A stretch of DNA of 64,000 nt. It comes from Brevibacillus sp. (GTDB taxonomy: Bacteria > Bacillota > Bacilli > Brevibacillales > Brevibacillaceae). The position numbers were made by a program, and so were the translations under genes. The notes under the pieces are model-generated. The model worked only from the letters and a program-made list of their open reading frames with translations, did not search any database and had not been told where the DNA came from. This document shows positions 10,060 through 18,977 of this stretch, in pieces. Numbering within the stretch: the stretch's first letter is position 1; every line of letters starts with the position of its first letter. The stretch spans positions 62,001 through 126,000 of the forward strand of contig JACDOF010000005.1 in the NCBI GenBank assembly GCA_017656235.1, written 5' to 3'.

Positions 10060-10215
10060 AAAAAGCCTTCTTCTGAGTAGAAGAAGGCTGCGTACTCTTG
10101 TCTGACGCTCGTTCATCTCTCAGAATCGGGTGATTCTGCAGGAATTAGCACCTTGCATGTGACCATGCCGGTTGCCGGGCTTCATCGGGCCAGTCCCTCC
10201 GCCGCTCTGGATGAA
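10060..10215 (-). promoter_or_regulatory. SAM-I (S-box) riboswitch with its terminator
   Basis: Read on the minus strand, the leader carries the S-box core AGAGCGGCGGAGGGACTGGC, CCGATGAAGCCCGGCAACC and GGTGCTAATTCC, closed by a P1 helix (TTCATC 10215-10210 with GATGAA 10117-10112). It is followed by an intrinsic terminator (AGCCTTCTTCT / AGAAGAAGGCT, 10089-10064) and T residues to about 10060, just before metY. When SAM is bound, the terminator forms and metY is switched off. The assignment is from recognisable conserved blocks. Confidence 0.95.
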
Positions 10216-10248
10216 TGCTGCACAATTTTTACTTTTTCATTAATTCAC

Positions 10249-10277
10249 ATTATAGGAGAGGCGTCGAACGCTGTCAA
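10249..10277 (-). promoter_or_regulatory. Consensus promoter for metY
   Basis: Minus-strand TTGACA (10277-10272), a 17-base spacer and TATAAT (10254-10249) make a perfect vegetative promoter. Its start point would be near 10242, about 27 bases before the riboswitch P1 helix. Confidence 0.9.
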
Positions 10278-10348
10278 TTCAGAATTGACCAAGCATCTGA
10301 TCACGCAGATGCCTGTTTGAAAGGTTTTTGGAAAAATGGAAAGACGTC

Positions 10349-10417
10349 TTTACAGGGCGAACCGCGGCTGTTTATAATGAGTACGGCATCAAATGATAAT
10401 GTTTCTCATTATCATTT
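10349..10417 (+). promoter_or_regulatory. Promoter with Fur operator for the lipoprotein/di-heme operon
   Basis: TTTACA (10349-10354), an 18-base spacer and TATAAT (10373-10378) form a promoter. A Fur operator follows: GATAATG-TTTCT-CATTATC at 10395-10413, the centre of a longer palindrome AAATGATAATG...CATTATCATTT (10391-10417). The operator begins at about the transcription start, an arrangement for roadblock or occlusion. The 11 bp of exact inverted repeat make the site convincing. Confidence 0.85.
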
Positions 10418-10453
10418 GCTTATACTGAGGGAAAAGGCAAGGGGGGACCGTTC

Positions 10454-12568
10454 GTGATACCCGGAAAACGTGTAAAGCGAATCTGTGCGGCGATTGCCGC
10501 TGTCTCGCTGCTCGCAGGTTGTGTGTCTGAACAGGCCGCAAAGACGCGAGAGCAGTCTGAGGCGAAGAGCGAAGCGGCGGGAAGCGAGACGAAACCGGCT
10601 GCCGTTTCGGTGGAGAAGAGCAGTTATCAATTCGACACGGCGGGCAACATGTTTGCCTACGCCGAGTTTGAGCTGTCAGGCGAACCACTGGCCGAAGCGC
10701 TGGGGCTTGACCTGGACGTGCTGGACATCGGTAAACTGGACAGCCCTACACCGTTTGATTACGCGGCAGGGATCGAATCATACGAATACTCGGAAGAGGC
10801 GATGTACGAGGTGGTGGAAAAGTCGGGGCTGGGACTTCACCTCGTCAACGGGCCAATCAACCTGAAGCGGGCAGGAGGGGACGATCCGCGGGCTGCCTTG
10901 GCCAAGCGGTACAGGGAGCTGGCGGAAGCGGTTGGCTATCAGCCGGATGAAATCTTTCTAAACATGTTCCCCACCTTTGTAGAGTACGCAGCGGGCGATC
11001 CGCACTACATCACCGCTGTCGATACCAGCAAGTTTGCGGATGGGGAAGACGGACACTACCTCCCCAAATATCAAGTGGACTTTGCTACGCTTCGCTGGGA
11101 TCGTGACAAGATGGAAAAGACGCTGACCCCGGCAGCGTTGGGCGGCACGTTTCTGAAACAGGCACTGTGGCTCGGCGACTTCATGGGCGGTCTGCATACG
11201 GTGGATACCGATGAGGAACTGGAGGCATCTGCTGTCGACCAGGATCAAGATCCCAATATCCGGCTTGGGGTGAGTGCGGCAGACGGCTTGCAGGGCGTCT
11301 TTTTGACCGAAGGCGTGTGGAACAAACTGGCGTTCATCCGCGATCAACTCTTCTATTCGGCAAAAGACGGCAAGCTGGGCGCGACTCCCGGCAGCAAGTA
11401 CGATCCGGCGCTGGGACTGATCTACCTGCCGCATGCCGTGCAGGTGGAAGAGGATGGAAACCGTGACTTCCCCAACGCAAAGTCGCTCAAGGTAATCGAC
11501 AAGCGCAGCTTGCTTGGCGACCAGTGGCTGATGATGTGGGCTTCCGCCGAGTTTTTCGGCACGACGGATCAGCGCCCGGCCAATCCCAACAAAAATCCGG
11601 CTTTCCTAGCTCTGTTTGACGGCAGGCCGTTCCCCTCGGCGCCAAGCGAAAATCTGGACGACGATTTGGGCAACGACGTGACAGCGGATGATCCCTTTTC
11701 GCTCAACCGCGATCTCCTGCTCACCCTGTTTGCCAACCTGGAAGCGATGCACTGGAATCAGGCGGAGAAGACCCTGGTGCAGGAGCATTCCGGTGAACCG
11801 AACGGTCAGGGCAGCTATGTGGATACGTTTGACAGCGGCTATGCGATGGAAGCACTGCGCCTGTTCGTACGGGCGGTGGACGGTCTGCCGCTCGGCTACG
11901 CCAGCGGCGAGGCGGCGGAAGGGTTGAAAACTCAAGCTGGGCAGCGCGGCCTGGAAATGCTCCGCGCGCAGGCCGACTTCATCCTCGACAAGCTGTGGGA
12001 TGAACAGGACGGCCTGGTGGCCAACGGCTATACGATCGGTCAGGGAAGAGATACAGAGCCGAAGACGCTGAAGGCGCAGTTGGGGGCGATCCGCGGCTTG
12101 ACAGCGGCGTTTTTGGCCACCGATGACGTCGAGTACCGGGAAGCGGCGCGCAAGCTGTACGACAAGATGACGCAGGTATTCTGGGATGAGAGCGTCTCCG
12201 CCTACCGCACCGTCGCCGGACAGGATAACCACTACGAATACGATCCCTACCTGGCCGGGGCGATTTCCGCCGTACACCGCATCGCCATGCTCAACCTGGT
12301 CAACACGGCGGGCGACCAGACTCAGTTTGCGACACTGGAGCTCAGAAAACTGACCGACACCTACACCCGTTACTTCCGCATGGTCATTAACGGCCCTACG
12401 CTGGAGCAGGGCATGCAGGCCAGTGAATTTTGGGACACAGGCGATTTTTACGTGGAGAACGACAATTCTGGCAATACCGATCAGGATACCGTGCCGCAAA
12501 TCCAGGCGGCGCACGGAACGCACGGCATTGCACCGATCCTTTTGCCGGTTGTCATCAAGAAAAACTAG
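10454..12568 (+). CDS. Large Fur-regulated lipoprotein of unknown function
   Basis: 704-residue secreted lipoprotein: a basic N-terminus, a hydrophobic core and lipobox LLAGC (Cys about 23) are followed by a Glu/Lys/Ala linker. The middle contains no motif I recognise. The C-terminal third (about 410-690) has paired helices with Trp/Asp-rich turns (NLEAMHWNQ, DSGYAMEALRLFVRAVDG, FILDKLWDEQDGLVANGY), reminiscent of an alpha/alpha-toroid; this fold is a guess. GTG 10454 lies 7 bases after GGGGGG. It shares an operon (21-base gap) with a di-heme cytochrome and sits behind a Fur operator, so the two probably act together outside the membrane during iron limitation. I do not recognise the family. 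Confidence 0.72.
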   Translation: MIPGKRVKRICAAIAAVSLLAGCVSEQAAKTREQSEAKSEAAGSETKPAAVSVEKSSYQFDTAGNMFAYAEFELSGEPLAEALGLDLDVLDIGKLDSPTPFDYAAGIESYEYSEEAMYEVVEKSGLGLHLVNGPINLKRAGGDDPRAALAKRYRELAEAVGYQPDEIFLNMFPTFVEYAAGDPHYITAVDTSKFADGEDGHYLPKYQVDFATLRWDRDKMEKTLTPAALGGTFLKQALWLGDFMGGLHTVDTDEELEASAVDQDQDPNIRLGVSAADGLQGVFLTEGVWNKLAFIRDQLFYSAKDGKLGATPGSKYDPALGLIYLPHAVQVEEDGNRDFPNAKSLKVIDKRSLLGDQWLMMWASAEFFGTTDQRPANPNKNPAFLALFDGRPFPSAPSENLDDDLGNDVTADDPFSLNRDLLLTLFANLEAMHWNQAEKTLVQEHSGEPNGQGSYVDTFDSGYAMEALRLFVRAVDGLPLGYASGEAAEGLKTQAGQRGLEMLRAQADFILDKLWDEQDGLVANGYTIGQGRDTEPKTLKAQLGAIRGLTAAFLATDDVEYREAARKLYDKMTQVFWDESVSAYRTVAGQDNHYEYDPYLAGAISAVHRIAMLNLVNTAGDQTQFATLELRKLTDTYTRYFRMVINGPTLEQGMQASEFWDTGDFYVENDNSGNTDQDTVPQIQAAHGTHGIAPILLPVVIKKN

Positions 12569-12589
12569 GTTCGGGGAGCTAAAACCCGC

Positions 12590-14596
12590 ATGAATACGAG
12601 AAGAGTTTGCAAAGCACTTGGGTGGGGGCTGGGAGTTGCCCTCACCCTTTTGACCTGTTATCATTTTCTGTTCGATTCGGCTGCCGCCCCTGTTTCGACG
12701 GTGGTGAGAAAGGCGGTTCAGGAGAGCCGTTCGATTGCGCTTACCAGCGATGGCAAGCAGATCTTGACCGCCAACATCGACGTGCCGACGATTAGTATCG
12801 TGGATGCCGAGACCCGTCAACGGCTGGCGGAAATCCCGGTTGGCCGGGAGCCGCGCAATCTGGCGCTCTCGCCCGACGACCGTTTTGCCTACGTGACGGC
12901 GATGTACGAAGATCAGGTGTACGTCGTCGACTTGCACAAACGGGAGGCGGTGGCCAAGATTCCGGTAAAGCATCAGCCGTTTGCCGTGGTTACCAGCCCG
13001 GACGGCAGGCGTCTCTATGTCACCGCTTACCGCGGCAGCGTGGTGGAAGTAATCGACACCGTGGAAAGAAAAGTGGTGCACGAGGTAGAGGTGGAAGCAG
13101 AGCCGCGCGGGTTGGCGATCTCTGCCGATGGCAGCCGGCTGTTCGTCACCCACTTTGTACACGGGCAGGTGACGGTTATCGATACCGGTTCGCTGAGCGT
13201 CCAGAAAGTGATTCCGCTGGCAGAGACGCCTGAGCCGCCCGATGGCGACCAGAAGCAAAGCCAGGGACTGCCCGGAATGGTGGAAAACCTGACCTTTTCC
13301 CCGGACGGCAGGCAGCTTTGGCTGCCGCACATCCTGACCAACGTCGATACGCCGATCCAGTTCGAGTCGACGGTTTTTCCCACCGTCTCCATTCTGGACA
13401 CCGAGCGGCTGGAGGAGCGGATCGAAGAACGGAAGCACTTGTTTAAACAGATGAACATCCTCAACGTCAAAAACGAGACGGAGATCGTCGCCAATCCGGC
13501 TGACGTCAGTTTCATGCCGGATGCCAGCAAGGCATTCGTGTTGATGGGCGGCAGTGAAGACATCATGACCTTTGACTTGAAGCGGGGCGGAAAAGCGACC
13601 CAGCTCTTGCGTCGTGTACCCGGAGACAATCCGCGCGGCATGGTGCTGTCGCCGGACGGTGAGACGCTGTACGTTCACAATGCGATGAGCCATGATCTGG
13701 TCTGGGTCTCGACGGGCGGCTCCGATCCGTACAAAAAAACGCAGGTGTCGGGAGAGGCCGTCAAGCTGATCGACAATGATCCGCTTCCCCCTGACGTACG
13801 GGCCGGAAAGGCGATGTTCTTCTCCGCCAACAGCGACGAGTATGCGGCCGATCTGACGGGAAAGAACTGGATGAGCTGCGCCTCCTGTCATTTCGACGGG
13901 GAGATCAACGGGTTGACCATGCTGACCCCGAAAGGGCCGCGCAATACGCCAAGCAACGTGCTGGCCACGAAGACCATGCTGCACATGTGGGACGGCAGCC
14001 GCGACGACTTCGCCGACTACCTGCTGACCGTGCAGGGGGAAATGGGCGGAATGCTGCGCTATGATCCTGCTCAGCCGCTGCCGCCGGAGGTGCAGCAGAT
14101 GTTTGATCAAATCTTTGCCTACCTCGACCACCCCGACTCGCTGCCGGTGCCGAAAAGTCCCTACCGGCAGCCGGATGGTACGCTCACGCCGAAGGCCCAG
14201 CAGGGAGAGGCCTTGTTTCGCGGAAAAGCGGGCTGCATCCAGTGTCATGCCCTGCCTCACTTTACCGACAGCAACCGCGCGCTGGATGCTGCCGGAAAGC
14301 CGAGTACGGCCAACACGGAGCATCTGCACGATGTGGGGACGGCCACCGAACGGGACAAAGGGGCTCCGGAGGGGGATGCCCGCGCCGGCTACGCCAATCC
14401 GCGACCGCCCAACCTGTTCGATACGCCGACGCTGCGCGGGGTCTGGGCCACTGCGCCGTATCTGCACGACGGCAGCGCCCAAACGATCTACGACGTGCTG
14501 GTTACCCGCAATCCGCAAGGGAAGCACGGCCGTGTCCAGGAGTTGAGCGAGGAAGAGTTGGAGGCGTTGATCGAATACGTGCTGTCAATCGAATAG
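12590..14596 (+). CDS. Beta-propeller di-heme cytochrome c (MauG/CCP-like C-terminus)
   Basis: 668-residue exported protein held by one N-terminal membrane helix (about residues 9-30); the LLTC there is a poor lipobox. Residues about 40-390 hold YVTN-type beta-propeller repeats, for example IVDAETRQRLAEIPVGREPRNLALSPDDR broken into blades near 65-95 and similar units after it. The C-terminal region carries two heme-c sites, CASCH (about 430) and CIQCH (about 548), plus the cytochrome c peroxidase/MauG signature DTPTLRGVWATAPYLHDGS. It probably passes electrons to or from a substrate held by the propeller or by the partner lipoprotein. Fur control of a heme protein is unexpected, since iron starvation usually lowers heme protein synthesis. 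Substrate unknown. Confidence 0.82.
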   Translation: MNTRRVCKALGWGLGVALTLLTCYHFLFDSAAAPVSTVVRKAVQESRSIALTSDGKQILTANIDVPTISIVDAETRQRLAEIPVGREPRNLALSPDDRFAYVTAMYEDQVYVVDLHKREAVAKIPVKHQPFAVVTSPDGRRLYVTAYRGSVVEVIDTVERKVVHEVEVEAEPRGLAISADGSRLFVTHFVHGQVTVIDTGSLSVQKVIPLAETPEPPDGDQKQSQGLPGMVENLTFSPDGRQLWLPHILTNVDTPIQFESTVFPTVSILDTERLEERIEERKHLFKQMNILNVKNETEIVANPADVSFMPDASKAFVLMGGSEDIMTFDLKRGGKATQLLRRVPGDNPRGMVLSPDGETLYVHNAMSHDLVWVSTGGSDPYKKTQVSGEAVKLIDNDPLPPDVRAGKAMFFSANSDEYAADLTGKNWMSCASCHFDGEINGLTMLTPKGPRNTPSNVLATKTMLHMWDGSRDDFADYLLTVQGEMGGMLRYDPAQPLPPEVQQMFDQIFAYLDHPDSLPVPKSPYRQPDGTLTPKAQQGEALFRGKAGCIQCHALPHFTDSNRALDAAGKPSTANTEHLHDVGTATERDKGAPEGDARAGYANPRPPNLFDTPTLRGVWATAPYLHDGSAQTIYDVLVTRNPQGKHGRVQELSEEELEALIEYVLSIE

Positions 14597-14605
14597 AAAG
14601 AGAAG

Positions 14606-14645
14606 CAGACCGCCAAGCCGTATCAGGGCTTTGGCGGTCTGTTTG
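14606..14645 (+). terminator. Terminator after the di-heme cytochrome gene
   Basis: CAGACCGCCAA-GCC (14606-14619) pairs with GGCTTTGGCGGTCTG (14627-14641), with a short T-rich tail. It closes the lipoprotein/cytochrome transcript. Confidence 0.8.
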
Positions 14646-14822
14646 CCTTTCTCTCCGGGGAGTTGAACGTTCCCCCTATGGGGCTTGGTCCGCCTCGATT
14701 TTGTAACCAAATAGCCTCGTCTTGTTCACAACTGTCTCCGCTGAAGGAGAAAAAACCAACCTGTTTGGTGATAAAATTCACATATACAGATGCGAATAAC
14801 AGGCACGGGAGGGGAGACAGCT

Positions 14823-16154
14823 GTGGAACTGGACAATACCATGTTGGCTCGTATACTCACCTCATTAACCCTTGGTTTTCACATCATCTTCGCCGCGCTC
14901 GGCGTAGGGATCCCGGTGCTGATCTCGGCTGCCGAGTGGCTGGGCATCCGCCGCAAGGATCCTGCCTACATTTTGCTGGCGAAGCGATGGGTGAAAGGAT
15001 TTACCGTCACCGTCGCCGTAGGTGTCGTGACAGGAACCTGTATCGGGCTGCAGCTCAGCCTGCTTTGGCCCAGTTTCATGAAGGTTGCCGGTGAAGTGAT
15101 TGCGCTCCCGTTGTTTTTGGAGACCTTCGCCTTTTTCTTTGAAGCGATCTTTCTCGGGATCTACCTGTACACCTGGGATCGGTTTCGCAACCCGTACATT
15201 CACTGGATTTTTTCGATTCCGGTCATTCTCGGCTCGACGGCTTCCGCTTTCTTTATCATGACCGTCAACGCGTTTATGAACGCTCCGCAGGGCTTCACAC
15301 TGGACGGTGGGGCGATCGTGGATATCCAGCCCTTGGCCGCGATGTTTAACCCGGCGACGCCGTCCAAGGCGGGGCATATGATTTTCTCCGCATACGCCGC
15401 CTCCGCCTATGTGTTGGCCGCCCTAGCGGCCTGGCAGTTGCTCAAGGGAAAGCGGCACGAATACTACCGCAAAGCGCTCAAACTGACGATGACAATGGCA
15501 CTGTTGTTCAGCTTTGGCACGGCGGTATGGGGCGATCTTGCAGGAAAGTACCTGGCGGAATACCAGCCCGTCAAATTGGCGGCAGCCGAATGGCACTTTG
15601 AGACCAAGCCGCAAGCGGAACTGATCTTTGGCGGCGTGTTGGACGAGGAAACGGGAGAGGTGAAATACGGCCTAAAGCTTCCGTATGCGCTCAGCATCCT
15701 CGCTACCGGCCTGCCGGACGGAGAAGTGAAAGGATTAAACGAGTTCCCCGAAGAGGAGCGGCCGCCGCTTTTTGTTCACTATCTGTTTGACGGGATGGTA
15801 ACCATCGGTCTTTACATGCTGGTGGTACCGCTGGTGTACTTCTACTATCGGCGCAAGCACAGCGAGCAAGGGCCGCGCCTTTTGTACCGGGCGATCATTT
15901 GGGGGGCGCCGCTGTCGCTTTTGGCGATCGAGCTGGGCTGGATGTTCACCGAGATTGGACGTCAGCCCTGGATTCTGGTCGGGTACATGAAAACCGCGCA
16001 CGCCGCGACAACGGCGGACAACGTGGGTGAGATGCTGATTTTGTTCAGTTTGCTCTACATCTTCCTTGCTGTTACGTCTTCACTGGTGCTGGCCAGAATG
16101 TTTCGCAACAAGCCGGCCGAGGCGGAGCTGTCGGGTGGACAGCTTGATGTGTAG
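14823..16154 (+). CDS. cydA: Cytochrome bd-type quinol oxidase subunit I
   Basis: 443-residue membrane protein with about nine helices that oxidises quinol and reduces oxygen together with subunit II. Visible hallmarks are the N-terminal heme ligand His in LTLGFHIIFAALGVGIP (about residue 20), SFMKVAGEVIALPLFLETFAFFFEAIFLG, and the C-terminal GRQPWILVGYMKTAHA motif. The quinol loop is short, as in Gram-positive and cyanide-insensitive (CIO/YthA) types. GTG 14823 is chosen because GGGAGGGGAG ends 5 bases upstream; an upstream in-frame ATG at 14790 has no binding site. Subunit II follows 42 bases downstream. No cydCD assembly transporter genes are present in the window. Confidence 0.92.
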   Translation: MELDNTMLARILTSLTLGFHIIFAALGVGIPVLISAAEWLGIRRKDPAYILLAKRWVKGFTVTVAVGVVTGTCIGLQLSLLWPSFMKVAGEVIALPLFLETFAFFFEAIFLGIYLYTWDRFRNPYIHWIFSIPVILGSTASAFFIMTVNAFMNAPQGFTLDGGAIVDIQPLAAMFNPATPSKAGHMIFSAYAASAYVLAALAAWQLLKGKRHEYYRKALKLTMTMALLFSFGTAVWGDLAGKYLAEYQPVKLAAAEWHFETKPQAELIFGGVLDEETGEVKYGLKLPYALSILATGLPDGEVKGLNEFPEEERPPLFVHYLFDGMVTIGLYMLVVPLVYFYYRRKHSEQGPRLLYRAIIWGAPLSLLAIELGWMFTEIGRQPWILVGYMKTAHAATTADNVGEMLILFSLLYIFLAVTSSLVLARMFRNKPAEAELSGGQLDV

Positions 16155-16196
16155 GAGCAGCGCGCAGACAACGGTTTCAATGAAGGAGGCGTGGCG

Positions 16197-17216
16197 ATGA
16201 GTTTGGAGTTGGCGGGCATCACCGTGTTATGGATTTTTTTGTACGGCTACATCATAGTCGCCTCAATTGACTTTGGGGCCGGGTTCTTCTCGTTTTACTG
16301 CAAGGCAAGACGGCAGGATCATATCGTCAACGGCATCATCCAGCGCTATCTGTCGCCGGTGTGGGAAGTGACCAACGTCTTTTTGATCTTCTTTGTGGTG
16401 GGTTTGGTCGGGTTTTTCCCTGACACCGCCTACTATTACGGGACAGCGCTGTTGGTGCCGGGCAGCATTGCTCTGGTGCTGTTGTCGCTGCGCGGTTCGT
16501 TTTACGCTTTTGCTCATTATGGAGCCCGGGAGAACATGCTGTTTCACTTCATCTACGGAGTGACCGGCCTGTTCATCCCGGCTTCGCTGGCAACGATTTT
16601 AACCATCTCCGAGGGCGGATTTATCGAAGTGCGCGGAGATGAGGTGATCCTGCTGATGGACCGGCTGCTGGCCAGTCCCTATTCCTGGGCGGTGGTGCTG
16701 CTCGCGTTAGCCAGTGTGCTGTTCATCAGTGCCAGCTTTCTCACCTACTATGCAGACAAGGCCAAAGACGTCAGGGCTGCGAAGCTGCTCCGCTCGTTTG
16801 CGATCGGTTGGAGTCTGCCGACCATTTTCGCCAGCTTTCTTGTCTTTCTCTCCATTCGCAACCATAATCCGCAGCACTTCGACAAGATGCTGGATGCAAG
16901 CTGGTTGTTTCTGCTGTCGCTGGCCAGCTTCCTGTTCGCGCTGGCGCTGCTTTTGAAAAAGCGCGGATACGGCTGGGCATTTGTGTTCGTGATGCTTCAG
17001 TTTGCCTTCGCGTTCTTCGGATATGGCGTTTCCCATTTGCCGTATCTGCTCTATCCATACGTTACGATTACCGACAGCATCACCAGTCCGCAAATGGGAG
17101 CGGCGCTGGTCATTGGGTTTATCGCCGGATTGTGCCTGCTGGTGCCGTCGCTGATTTTGCTGATGCGGCTGTTCCTGTTTGACGCACGGTACGTGCAGGG
17201 CAAACCGACGAAGTGA
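16197..17216 (+). CDS. cydB: Cytochrome bd-type quinol oxidase subunit II
   Basis: 339-residue subunit with about eight membrane helices. The N-terminal LYGYIIVASIDFGAGFF segment (about residues 15-31) contains the DFGAG signature of CydB/YthB proteins. It pairs with CydA to form the oxidase core and carries no metal ligand of its own. ATG 16197 is preferred to the in-frame GTG 16191 because AAGGAGG (16184-16190) ends 6 bases before the ATG and runs into the GTG. The divergent sequence and the absence of CydCD suggest a CIO/YthAB-type rather than a classical CydAB oxidase; this is inference. Confidence 0.88.
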   Translation: MSLELAGITVLWIFLYGYIIVASIDFGAGFFSFYCKARRQDHIVNGIIQRYLSPVWEVTNVFLIFFVVGLVGFFPDTAYYYGTALLVPGSIALVLLSLRGSFYAFAHYGARENMLFHFIYGVTGLFIPASLATILTISEGGFIEVRGDEVILLMDRLLASPYSWAVVLLALASVLFISASFLTYYADKAKDVRAAKLLRSFAIGWSLPTIFASFLVFLSIRNHNPQHFDKMLDASWLFLLSLASFLFALALLLKKRGYGWAFVFVMLQFAFAFFGYGVSHLPYLLYPYVTITDSITSPQMGAALVIGFIAGLCLLVPSLILLMRLFLFDARYVQGKPTK

Positions 17217-17324
17217 CAAATGATAACGGGAACCCTTCGGCATCACTTCATATATTGAATACAATACGAGTATGATGGGAGAGCATTCCCCTCCTTTTAT
17301 CAAAACACCTTTGTCTACAAGTGG

Positions 17325-17350
17325 CCCGGAGCTTCGCTCCGGGTTTTCTT
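17325..17350 (+). terminator. Terminator after cydB
   Basis: CCCGGAG (17325-17331), loop CTTCG, CTCCGGG (17337-17343) and TTTT-CTT. This compact GC-rich hairpin ends the cyd transcript upstream of the siderophore promoter. Confidence 0.9.
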
Positions 17351-17431
17351 GTATCGCTTGCAGAGGACACCACAGTGGGGGAGGGGTATCCTCCATGGGA
17401 GGGAAAAAATTCCTGATTTTTTGGTTTTACG

Positions 17432-17494
17432 TTGACAATGGATAATCTGTCAGGTTATATTTGTAAGTGACAGTTGAGATTGATTATCATTATT
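17432..17494 (+). promoter_or_regulatory. Siderophore operon promoter with Fur box 1
   Basis: TTGACA (17432-17437), a 17-base spacer and TTATAT (17455-17460) place the start near 17467. A Fur-box-like 19-mer at 17476-17494 (GAGATTGATTATCATTATT) matches the GATAAT-type consensus at 15 of 19 positions by eye and lies just downstream of the start point. The rest of the 390-base gene-free stretch from 17217 holds the cydB terminator and nothing else I can identify. Confidence 0.85.
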
Positions 17495-17548
17495 CCTAGA
17501 TGGAATAACCTGGAACCATCAATCCAACTTTTTTTCATGCACCATATT

Positions 17549-17567
17549 GATAATGATTATTGTTATC
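17549..17567 (+). promoter_or_regulatory. Fur box 2 in the siderophore operon leader
   Basis: GATAATGATTATTGTTATC matches the 19-bp Fur consensus at 16 of 19 positions and is centred 73 bases after the first box, about 40 bases before the first start codon. Two spaced operators suggest tight or graded repression. Confidence 0.85.
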
Positions 17568-17606
17568 ATTACCTAGCCCATTTTTGTTGGGAAAGCGAGG
17601 GTGGAT

Positions 17607-18977
17607 ATGCTGTCTGCAGCACAAAACAACCTGTTCCTTGAGCTGCAATCCCGGCGCGAGTCGAACGCTCGCTCCTATCCGCGCCGCATCCCGATCGCCA
17701 TTGCCGAAGCGGATGGGATTTATGTCAAAGACGTGGAGGGAAGGAGCTATATTGATTGCTTGGCCGGAGCGGGAACCTTGGCCTTGGGCCATAATCATCC
17801 CGTCGTGATCGAAGCGATCCGGAAGGCGCTGGAAGAAAAACGGCCGCTTCATGCATTGGATCTTGCCACACCGATCAAGGATGAATTTGTTGAGCAGCTT
17901 TTTGCAAGTCTGCCTGCCGAGTTTGCCCAGAGGGCCCGTATTCAATTTTGCAGTCCGTCCGGGTCCGATGCGGTGGAGGCGGCCATAAAGCTGGTCAAAA
18001 CCGCTACAGGGAGAAGAAGCATGCTTGCTTTTCAGGGCGGTTATCACGGGATGACGCACGGATCGTTGAGCCTGATGGGGAACGTGAAGCCCAAAACTGA
18101 CGTGGCCAATTTGATGCCGGATGTCCATTTTCTGCCTTATCCATACTCCTACCGCTGCCCGTTTGGTGTCGGGGGAGAACAAGGGCACCGAATCGGGAGC
18201 GCGTACATAGAGCGGCTGCTGGATGATCCGGAATGCGGAGTTGTCGCACCGGCAGGCATGATTGTGGAAATCGTCCAGGGTGAAGGAGGGGTCATTCCCG
18301 CTCCGGATGAATGGATACGCGAAATGAGCAGGATTACGAAGAAAAACAAGATTCCGCTTATCGTTGACGAGGTTCAGACAGGACTGGGGAGAACAGGCAG
18401 GTTGTATGCCTTCGAACAGGCGGGCATCGTGCCTGATGTGATCGTTCTCTCCAAGGCAATCGGTGGAACGCTGCCCCTGGCGGTGATCGTGTATCGCGAA
18501 GAGCTGGACGCATGGGCGCCGGGTGCACACGCCGGAACATTCCGCGGCAATCAACTGGCGATGGCGGCCGGCACCGCCACGCTCAGGTTTATTACGGAAA
18601 ACCGCTTGGCAGAGCGTGCGGAAGTGAGAGGGAGCCGGCTGATGGCCCTGTTAAGGGACATCCAACGGCAATCAACTGGTATTGGCGAGGTGCGCGGTCG
18701 TGGGCTGATGATCGGAGTGGAGATCGTTGACAAGGAGCAGGAGTGCGACCAGTTGGGAGCGTATCCTGCCCATCCGGAACTGGCCGATCGCATCCAGCAG
18801 GAATGCATCAAGCGCGGGCTGATTCTGGAGCTTGGCGGCCGGCATGGCAGCGTTGTGCGCTTTCTCCCCCCGCTCACCGTAACCGATGAACAAATCAATC
18901 AAATCGCCGACATCTTCTCTGAAGCGGTTGCTCAGGCCGAGAAAGCGCTGCTCGGGCGGCGGGAGGTGTACGGATGA
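17607..18977 (+). CDS. dat: L-2,4-diaminobutyrate:2-oxoglutarate aminotransferase
   Basis: 456-residue class III PLP aminotransferase, RhbA/DABA-aminotransferase type. It makes L-2,4-diaminobutyrate from aspartate semialdehyde with glutamate as amino donor, the first step to 1,3-diaminopropane. Visible are SPSGSDAVEAAIKLVKTATGR for cofactor phosphate binding, FQGGYHGMTHGSLSL, the VDEVQTGLGRTG aspartate segment and the PLP lysine in VLSKAIGG (about 282). ATG 17607 is taken with GAGGG 6 bases upstream; GTG 17601 is an in-frame alternative. First gene of an 11-gene operon, it overlaps the decarboxylase gene by 4 bases. EctB of ectoine synthesis is related, but no ectA or ectC is present. Confidence 0.93.
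   Translation: MLSAAQNNLFLELQSRRESNARSYPRRIPIAIAEADGIYVKDVEGRSYIDCLAGAGTLALGHNHPVVIEAIRKALEEKRPLHALDLATPIKDEFVEQLFASLPAEFAQRARIQFCSPSGSDAVEAAIKLVKTATGRRSMLAFQGGYHGMTHGSLSLMGNVKPKTDVANLMPDVHFLPYPYSYRCPFGVGGEQGHRIGSAYIERLLDDPECGVVAPAGMIVEIVQGEGGVIPAPDEWIREMSRITKKNKIPLIVDEVQTGLGRTGRLYAFEQAGIVPDVIVLSKAIGGTLPLAVIVYREELDAWAPGAHAGTFRGNQLAMAAGTATLRFITENRLAERAEVRGSRLMALLRDIQRQSTGIGEVRGRGLMIGVEIVDKEQECDQLGAYPAHPELADRIQQECIKRGLILELGGRHGSVVRFLPPLTVTDEQINQIADIFSEAVAQAEKALLGRREVYG

Noticed and set aside
11606-14527. 973-codon open frame on the minus strand
   Set aside because: It is the antisense shadow of the lipoprotein and di-heme cytochrome genes: no binding site, no recognisable domain, and both plus-strand genes have clear motifs.
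14720-14785. Rex operator before cydA (TTCACAA-like half site)
   Set aside because: Only one half site is visible; no TTGTGAA partner lies at the right distance.
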